DNA of 64,000 bases from Dipteronia dyeriana (lineage: Eukaryota > Streptophyta > Magnoliopsida > Sapindales > Sapindaceae). The notes under the pieces are model-generated. The model searched no databases and was not told where the DNA came from. It saw only the letters and a program-made list of their open reading frames with translations. A program made the translations under genes and the position numbers. The stretch covers positions 39,557,098-39,621,097 of the forward strand of contig CM065297.1 in NCBI GenBank assembly GCA_032871835.1, read 5' to 3'. The stretch's first letter is position 1, and the number at the start of each line of letters is the position of its first letter. Below are positions 56,907-64,000 of the stretch, piece after piece.

Positions 56907-59068
56907 ATGACTAGAGAGGGAGCATCAAGTTTAAGACCACATTTGCTTAAAGGTAAAAATTATACCTCACGGAAAGGCAAGATGGAGGCTTATATTTGCT
57001 AAATAGATGACCATGCATGGATGGCGGTTGAAGATGGGTACATTCTTCCAAAGATGACCAATGATGATAGAGCCGAATTCCTCAAGCCTAAGTCTCAATG
57101 GAGCACACAAGAATTTGAAGCTTCTAAGTGGAACAACAAGACAATGCATGCTATCTTATGTGCCATGGATGACAATCAATACAAGTTGGTTAAAAAAACT
57201 AAGAATGCAAAGGAATCTTGGGAGATTTTACAAATGGCTCATGAAGGAACCAAAGTAGTCAAAGACTCCAAGCTTCAAGTCCTTCAAATGCAATTTGAAA
57301 CTATTAGAATAGAGGAGGATCAATGCTTTAATGACTTCCAAGTAAATTTGATAGACATTATGAATTAAAGCCATCAACTTGGTGATCCATATTCGGATAG
57401 GAGGGTTAAGCAAAAGATCATGAGGTCACTCCCTCCAAGATTCGAATCCAAGTTGACGGCTCTTGAAGAAAATAACGGTTACAAGTCAATGAAGCCAAGT
57501 TAAGTGATTAGAAGGCTTTTAGCCTATGAGTGTATGTGGACCTCTACACCTACACCTCCTATGAAGCAAAAGAGTATAGCTTTGAAGTCCTCAAAAGTGG
57601 AGAAGAAGGAGGATGACTCGGAAGAAGAGATGGCCCTCATGGTGAAGAAATTCATTAAGTTCATCAAATTTGATAAGAAGGGTTTTGGATCCAAAGGAAA
57701 GGAAATGAAGCATAAGAATCCCTCCAAGATAATGGAGGAATCTCACAAGGCTAACTCCAATAAGGGAATTCAATGTTATAAGTGTAGTGGGTTTGGTCAC
57801 ATTGCCATCGAATGTGCCAATTCGAAGAAGAAAGGAAAGACGATGGCCACCTCATCAAGTGGTAGTGAATGTGAAGAATATTCCTCAAGTGAGGAGGAGT
57901 TTATTCTTAACTACATAACCTTTTGGGCCTCTTTTGTGGAAGATGTAGTAAAAGGAAACAATGCCTTAAGTTGTAACTCTAAAGGAGAAGTTAATGACAA
58001 TGTAGCCATAAGTATTTTTTATGAAGCTACCAAAAGGGAAAGTGATGAAAGTGTCTCATCCTCAAGTGATGAAGATGAGGAGATACAAATAGAAGATGAC
58101 TCAAGTAATAAGAGTTCATCATCTCACTCTACAAATGGAAATTTAGAGAGCATGGACCTTGAAGGGTTCAATAAGCATTTTCAAAACTCAAGGTTTAAGA
58201 TGAAGCAAGATGTTCGAAGACTAATGGAAGAGAACCTTAAGCTATCAACCGAAGTGATTCACTTGAATAGAGAAGTGAAAATAGCTAAGAGAAATGAAAC
58301 TTTGATGGAAAAGGAGCTTGAAGAAGCAAGAGAAACTATTGCTAAAATGACTTCAAGCACGAAGAAGCTTGGCTATAAGTTAGGAGTTGACAAGAAGCAA
58401 AGTGATGAGAGAGGTATAGGGTTTGAAAATGACAAGGAGACCTTAACTCCAAGCAAGACGACATTTATCAAGTGCATGGACAATAAAGATCCTCATCCTC
58501 CACTTTATCCTAGGAAGAAAATTGAACTAGGAGAGTGCTCTAAAAATGTCTAAGTCAAGGTAACACCAAGGAGTCAAGCTCAAGCTCAACCAAAAAGAGC
58601 ACATCAAGCAAGCTTTCCTCAACCTAAATACCACCAACCCAGGAAGCAATCTTCTCCAACTTAACAACAAAGGAAGAGAGAACCGATTCAACACCAAAGA
58701 CAAGTTCAAAGTCATGGGAAAGCACATTTGTTCTCACAAATGAATGATATGACCCCTTGTTTTATTCCTCATGTCATTTTTGTGGTGTTGATGGTCATAT
58801 TAGACCAAATTGCTTCAAACATATTAACATGTGTAGAACTAAGAGCGTGATTGAAAAAATAGGGCTAGAGTCAATATGCATGTGCCTAGGAAATCTAGAG
58901 TCAATGACACTAGGAGAAATATGATTACCTTCACCACTAGGAATGACAATCTGTCACCTAAGTGGATTAGAAAAGATGAACCCACATCCCATTGTGCCAA
59001 GGTTTTACCCATGAGCTCATCTAGGTGTAATGAACTTGGTAGGTCTACAGAGACTCATATCCCTTTTT
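56907..59068 (+). pseudogene. Sirevirus C gag
   Basis: It starts at ATG 56907 (MTREGASSLRPHLLKGKNYT). The capsid region has stops near 57000, 57366 and 57500. The first zinc knuckle C-Y-K-C...H...C is at 57774-57815. Then come an acidic Ser-rich segment, a coiled coil at about 58160-58360 and a stop at 58551. The second knuckle C-H-F-C...H...C lies at 58772-58813 in a shifted frame. It ends near 59068, where relatives continue into protease. It is collinear with Sirevirus B gag. Confidence 0.88.
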
Positions 59069-60090
59069 GACTCTTTTTAGATTGACCCAATATAGAGAGC
59101 TCAATCAAAGAGAGCAAACTTGTATTACAATAAGCAAAAATAATTGTTCAATTTTATGCTCTTTAACTAATTGCTTGAGTATCATGGTTGCATATACTAT
59201 TATATGACTTTTTATTCAATAAGTTTGTTTTTGCTTTGTTTGAAGTTCATGTCTCATTTATATTCAAACATGCATTTTGGATTAGCAAAACTGATTGTGA
59301 AGTACATATTATTGACCCAAAATTTATCTCCACATTTATGTGAACTTGAGTTTGACATGCTTAAATATTATGGATGAAGTATTTGTGTGCAAATGTGTGT
59401 GAATGCAATTGACAAGGCTAAACTCAATAAGGACCTTGTGTCCATTCAAATAATAAGGATGTCTTATCCAATTTAGCCTTGTCTCTCTTCTTAATGGTTG
59501 AACAAGACAACAATCAATAAGGATTTTATATTCATTCAATCAATAAGGAATTTATATCCATGTCTTGATTGGTCATTAAGAACTGATAATATTGCATCTG
59601 TGGTTTAAGAGTTTAATCTTCTTATCTTGTGTTCAAATGACAAAAGGGTGTAAATTGGTTTGACTTCTTTCGGAACCTTTTTTGATATTTGCTTTGCCAA
59701 ATACCATGTTTTTTTTAAAAGTTGATGTTGCATGTCTTTTATCCAAGGCAATACCTTCACACATTTTTCTTGAAATTAAAATCCCTTTCTCTTCTCTCAC
59801 ACTTAATTAAATAGCAAAAAGTTGTTGTATAAGATTATGCATCTTTTCCTTGCAAATATCTCTCTTTGCTAAGTGACTCAATTAGGGAATACTCATTTGC
59901 CTGTCTTGTGACAAAAAGGGGGAGTAGTGTTGATTTAGAGGGAATTTACGAGTGGCATGTCTTAAAGGGAAGTTGAGTGTTGCATATGAGGGGAGATTGA
60001 CTTGTTAAGGGAGAGTTAACCCATTTAGGGGGAGCATTTTGGGAGCATTTTGCATTTGCATTATTGTGGCATTTTTTTTGGTTGCAAATT
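59069..60090 (+). other. Sirevirus C 3' non-coding region
   Basis: Matches the post-pol region of Sirevirus B (tgcttgagta..., tgacaaaaagggggagtag). Polypurine-like tracts lie at about 59910 (aaaaagggggagtag), 59966 (ttaaagggaag), 59989 (gaggggagattg) and 60025 (tttagggggagc). No gene. Confidence 0.75.
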
Positions 60091-62965
60091 TGAAATAATA
60101 TGTACAAGGTTATACTAAACAATCTAGAGGGGGGGGGGGGGGGGGGTTGAATATGTTGTCTCTCATTTTTAACAAATCTTTCCTTTATAAGCATACAAAT
60201 TAACATTCAACATGATTGTTATGAGAAAACAATATATTCATGTATGCACAAATCTCCAGTCTTAGTCTACAAAAACATAAAACAAAAATCAAGGTATCAT
60301 AGGTTGTCTCTCACTTTTGACAAATCTTTCGAGACTAGTGACAAAACCTTGATAAGCATACAAATTAACATTTAACATTACTGTTATGAGAAAACAATAT
60401 ATTCATGTATGCTCAAATCTCCACTCTTTGTCTACAAAACAAACAACAAGAATCAATGTATCTTATGAACAAATATATTCAATGTAGACAAAAATTCCAT
60501 AAGTTGTACTCAGAGTATTACAATGTGGTACTTTACAACTTGAATGGAATATCACAAGATACAAAGTTATCTAACATAGAAAAACAATATTGTGTAAGGA
60601 AGTCAACTTACATATAGAGTTCTATCCACATTATTAAAATAACAATTACCAATATAAGAGAGATAGGGATAGAGAAAAGTTGACACAAGATATAACGTGG
60701 TAAACCTTCGAAGAGGAAACATCCACAGGTTAGCAACCACTGGCAAACAAAATTCACTAGTAGATAAGAAAAGTACAATCTCTCAAGTGACACCTTCACC
60801 TAGAAACTACCCTCCTAATCTGCTCATGAAGATGTCGCCCTCATGCTCAACAATCTGAGGCATCACACCTCTTGTCAAGACTTCCTCGCTCACCCTTCAG
60901 GATCCTCACGACCCAAATGCAAGACTTCTTGCTTAACTATCTGAGTCCTCCCGACTCTAGTCAAGACTTCCTCGCTCACCCTTTCGGATCCTCATGACCC
61001 TAGGCAAGACTTCCTCACAAGGCATCTAGGTTATCATGAATGCAAAACGCAAACAAGCACGCAACATAGAATAAGATGATCAACAAATTCTATGGAAACT
61101 AGAATTAATCAATGTTCACACAAAGTATATTTTCTAGTTTGACACCACACAAGATGATGCATGAGCATATGAAATGTATGGATTAGGTACACTCCATGAA
61201 GATCTAGACATAGACAATAAAGTTCACAAAACAAGATTGTCTAGATCTTATGCATGAATAAAAATCTAGCGCATGCCAAATTTCCAAACACACACTTTTA
61301 ACTTATATTTTATTCATGTTACTAAAGCTTGGAATAAACATGTTCATGAAGTACATAATCAAGACTTTAGTACTAACACAAAAATGCTAGATACACAAAA
61401 ATGCTAGAAACACAAGATATGATCAATCAAATCTCTAGCAATCATTTAGAACATATATTCACAAAATAGTCAATTAAACTCTAATAGACTCTAAATATAT
61501 AATCAAATGTCCTAATCCTAAATTTATTCAAAAAATGAGTTCTAGCACATGATAAGACTATTAATCATGAAAAATAAAGTCAATCAAAGCACAAATAGTC
61601 CTAGATAAGATTCTAGCACAATACAACCCACAATCATGTGAAAACATAGGTTTGATTGAAACCTAACTCACAATCAAGTTTCTAATTAAGCACAACTAGC
61701 ATTTAATTGAAGATCTATCAGTCATCAACATATGTTCAAGTCAAATACAAACAAGTAGGAAGAAGACCCAAGGTATTTGAACATTAGAATCAAGGAAATC
61801 AAAAGATAAACCAATACCTTGTCAATTTCGAGTACAGTCATAAAAATTGTACGATCCAAAAGAAAACATGAACAAATGAATTCACAGTTGCTTGGAGATG
61901 TTAGAGGACTTCAATAAAAAACTTCTCCAACTTGAATCACGCAAATCGGATAAGAAATGAGAGAGATATGGTGATTCAAAGTTGAGAGAAAAAACTTGGA
62001 CATTTTCTGCACTACATTTTCTTCTTCCTTTCAATGAAATGTGAGAGGGAAAGAATATATAAAGGAGTGGGAAAATGGGCATATGAAATAACCAAAAGGG
62101 ACAACAAGCAGCCAAGCATGCTTGCTGCCTGAGATGGCGCATGGGCATCTCGGGGCAGCAAGCCTTTTGCCCAGAGATGGCCACGCGCCATCTCGGGAAT
62201 GAAGTGCTTTGCTGATTTCTTTCTCCTTTGACCTTCCTTCGCATTCTTCGACCGTTCTCTAGCCTCCAAACTTGGAATTCGAATCCGTTTGTAGATTACG
62301 AACCATAACTCTTACACGGACATGGAAATATAAGATACTCAACCCAGAAACAAATAATTTGACTCGATATATGAAGACGAAGACAATGTATGCAACATGA
62401 GTTAAAAGTGTAGTATCATTTGATTTAGAACTCGAAATCAATAGTATGAGTAACCGAAATGATCGGAGCCCAATCAAGGACGATTTAAGACTAAAATCAA
62501 GTTCAATATCCTTGTTATAAAAACATATACACAAACAAACACAATTCACACTAGAATGCAAACTACATAGAGATAGTCTCCAATCATGCATTTTTCCAAA
62601 ACATGTTATTTCCATACCAATGCATGAGCATTCATCGTCAAGTGTGTGAATGTCACATGGTGCACAACGATGCAGGGACACATCTGAATGAATTGTATGT
62701 GTGTGCCTATAATGGTGCACAACGATGCAGGGACAAAAATGTATGAATTGTGTGTGTGTGCCTAAGCCTTGAAAGAGAAAAGAAAGGTCTTAATATACCT
62801 TTGAAGAATCATGAAGCACTTTTCCCTTTGAAGACTTGAACTTGCTTAAATAGTTGTAATTTCTTTTTTGAAGCTTAAATCATCATGAATCCTAGACAAC
62901 TAAACAATATAAAGGAAATGTTGTTTTGATATAGAATAATGTCAACATAACTCACAAACCTAACA
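60091..62965 (-). repeat. 3' LTR of Sirevirus D (2875 bp)
   Basis: On the minus strand it starts tgttaggtttgtgagtt (62965) and ends tattatttca (60091). It contains a run of 18 G (60129-60146, C on its own strand) next to CTCTAG, a tandem duplication at 60156-60460, the 42-45-bp array (about 60830-61020), paired G-box-like modules (62130-62200), a TATA-like tttatatattc near 62053-62063 and a 55-bp tandem duplication at 62658-62767. The duplications partly explain why it is longer than the 2118-bp relatives. Confidence 0.87.
62130..62200 (-). promoter_or_regulatory. Paired inverted modules in Sirevirus D LTR
   Basis: gagatggcgcatgggcatct and, inverted, gagatggccacgcgccatct flank a GC-rich spacer. 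They lie about 70 bp upstream (minus strand) of the TATA-like sequence. They correspond to the G-box modules of Sirevirus A, with CACGTG mutated to related cores. Confidence 0.6.
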
Positions 62966-63739
62966 ATCTCCCCATTTGGCAAATTCTATGTCAAAACACC
63001 TATACGAAATACTAAAACACACAAAATGAAGATTGGTCACAAAATCACACCCTCACATTACAATGAGTTAGTTTCTTAAGACTAAACTTCAACAAGTCTT
63101 GAACTTCTTCATGATCTTCTCTTGTAGCCACCTAAAATCAACTTAAAGCAAAAAGCATATCCAAGAGAAAGACACATATGGCAATATACAATTATGGCAA
63201 GAATTAAACATTTAAATCCAAAATGAATCATTTATCTCCCCCTTAATACATGCTATCTCAAAGATATTCTTAACCAAATGAAATCACAATATTACATGCC
63301 ATAAGAAGTTCAATACTTGACAAATATTCAAAGAAGATATGCTAAAACAATATAATATTTCTCCCCCTCTTTGACATAAAAATATGACAAGGAAAAAAAA
63401 TGACATCTTGAGATCAAATAATGAAACAATTGGTGATCTCACATAATGTTCGGAGATGGATGCCTTACTTGAAGCATTGATTTATTTCAAGCATCTAGCT
63501 CCCATATCATCTCTTTTTGATCTAGTTTGCTTTTCCATGTTAACCTATCAAACGTTATTCAAATCTATACACCTGACAAACTCATCAAGGTATAGTGAAT
63601 CACAAATGCATAAATTTTACTCTTAAGCATATATGTCATTTCTACCAAGTTCAACAATTGCATCAACAATCATATTAACCCCATATATAAAGGATTGGTA
63701 TCGATGACAATCATATCAACCTCAAACAAGAAAAGATTG
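62966..63739 (-). other. Sirevirus D 3' non-coding region
   Basis: Reversed polypurine-like tracts occur at 62966 (atctcccca), about 63234 (atctcccccttaat) and about 63360 (ttctccccctctttgac). No gene is seen. Confidence 0.7.
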
Positions 63740-64000
63740 GATTACAACCACAACTACTATCATTCAAAGTAAGGAGGAATTTTCTGCAATTACTATCAAT
63801 TATATTGATTAAAACTACAATTACTATCACCCTATGCAAGGAGGAATTTTCTGCAACTATAACCAATTGGATTGATTACAACTACAATTACTATCGACCA
63901 CAAACAAAGAGGAATTCACTGTAACTACAGTCAGTGGAATTAATTACAATTACAATTACTATCGACTCCAAAACAAAGAAGAATTCATTGCAACTATTCT
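63740..64000 (-). repeat. 67-68-bp tandem repeat array
   Basis: Four units start at 63740, 63807, 63874 and 63942, each like gattacaactacaattacta plus a gaggaatt-ctgcaacta part. The last runs off the window. Confidence 0.88.

Larger units (their letters stand above)
49153..60090 (+). mobile_element. Sirevirus C: gag-only derivative, split by gypsy G2
   Basis: It has a 5' LTR, primer site, gag and 3' non-coding region with polypurine-like tracts, but no protease, integrase, RT or RNase H: gag passes straight into the post-pol region near 59070. G2 is inserted 28 bp after the primer site. The 3' LTR is not visible; Sirevirus D occupies 60091 onward and probably inserted into the 3' region. Left target flank is tactc; the partner is not in the window. 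Confidence 0.82.
60091..64000 (-). mobile_element. Sirevirus D (minus strand), 3' LTR and 3' internal region only
   Basis: The LTR is followed on the right by a reversed polypurine tract (plus aatctccccatttggc at 62964-62979), so this is the 3' LTR of an element continuing beyond the window. The left target flank is aaatt (60086-60090). It is the same broad family as Sirevirus A, with shared repeat array and G-box modules. Confidence 0.85.

Noticed and set aside
60091..62965. Solo LTR interpretation of the Sirevirus D LTR
   Set aside because: The right flank is a reversed polypurine tract and further Sirevirus 3' sequence, not a copy of aaatt. It is therefore a 3' LTR of a longer element.
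63740..64000. CRISPR array
   Set aside because: Units are directly adjacent, degenerate and 67-68 bp without unique spacers. This is a tandem repeat in a retroelement of plant DNA.

Overview
This window is plant nuclear DNA, probably from an angiosperm with a large genome. It is AT-rich and almost entirely nested LTR retrotransposons. I found no convincing host gene, rRNA, tRNA gene or CRISPR array. The species cannot be told from the sequence. The elements belong to three groups: Sirevirus-type Ty1/copia with long LTRs, initiator-Met-type primer sites and repeated polypurine tracts; another Ty1/copia family; and two Ty3/gypsy families (a Tat-lineage element and a chromovirus-like one). There is also a degenerate LINE. 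Almost every reading frame is broken by stops or frameshifts. The exception is the 1271-codon gypsy polyprotein at 52204-56019, which is open but lacks the integrase core.

Layout. 1-12253: Sirevirus A (+), entering the window inside its 5' LTR; its pol is split by gypsy element G1 (4071-8066, TSD tattt), which carries a solo LTR in its gag (5085-6040, TSD ataaa). 12254-12768 and 45054-46762: two halves of an old copia (+) made of an RT fragment fused to an LTR. Its LTR was split by copia element T (-) at 12769-45053 (TSD agtag). Inside T, the 3' LTR is split by a Tat-lineage gypsy (-) at 13767-34240 (TSD caata). That element is split in turn by Sirevirus B (+) at 22350-31849 (TSD ttctc). T also carries a solo Sirevirus LTR at 38535-40652 (TSD gcttt). 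46763-49152: degenerate LINE ORF1 and flank. 49153-60090: Sirevirus C (+), which has gag but no pol. Its leader is split by young gypsy G2 at 50852-56795 (TSD atccg, LTRs about 0.7% different). 60091-64000: Sirevirus D (-), 3' LTR plus 3' internal region, running off the right edge.

How the pieces work. The gag, protease, integrase and RT/RNase H domains described here are remnants of retrotransposition machinery: particle formation, polyprotein cleavage, reverse transcription from a tRNA primer, and integration. None of the elements visible here looks autonomous. The most unusual content is: a decayed multi-exon gene running antisense to the Tat element between its pol and 3' LTR, with its own upstream TATA and G-box; a gypsy that stayed open after precise in-frame loss of integrase; an element whose two LTRs belong to different subfamilies but share a perfect target duplication; and a 365-bp zero-difference block in an otherwise clearly diverged LTR pair.
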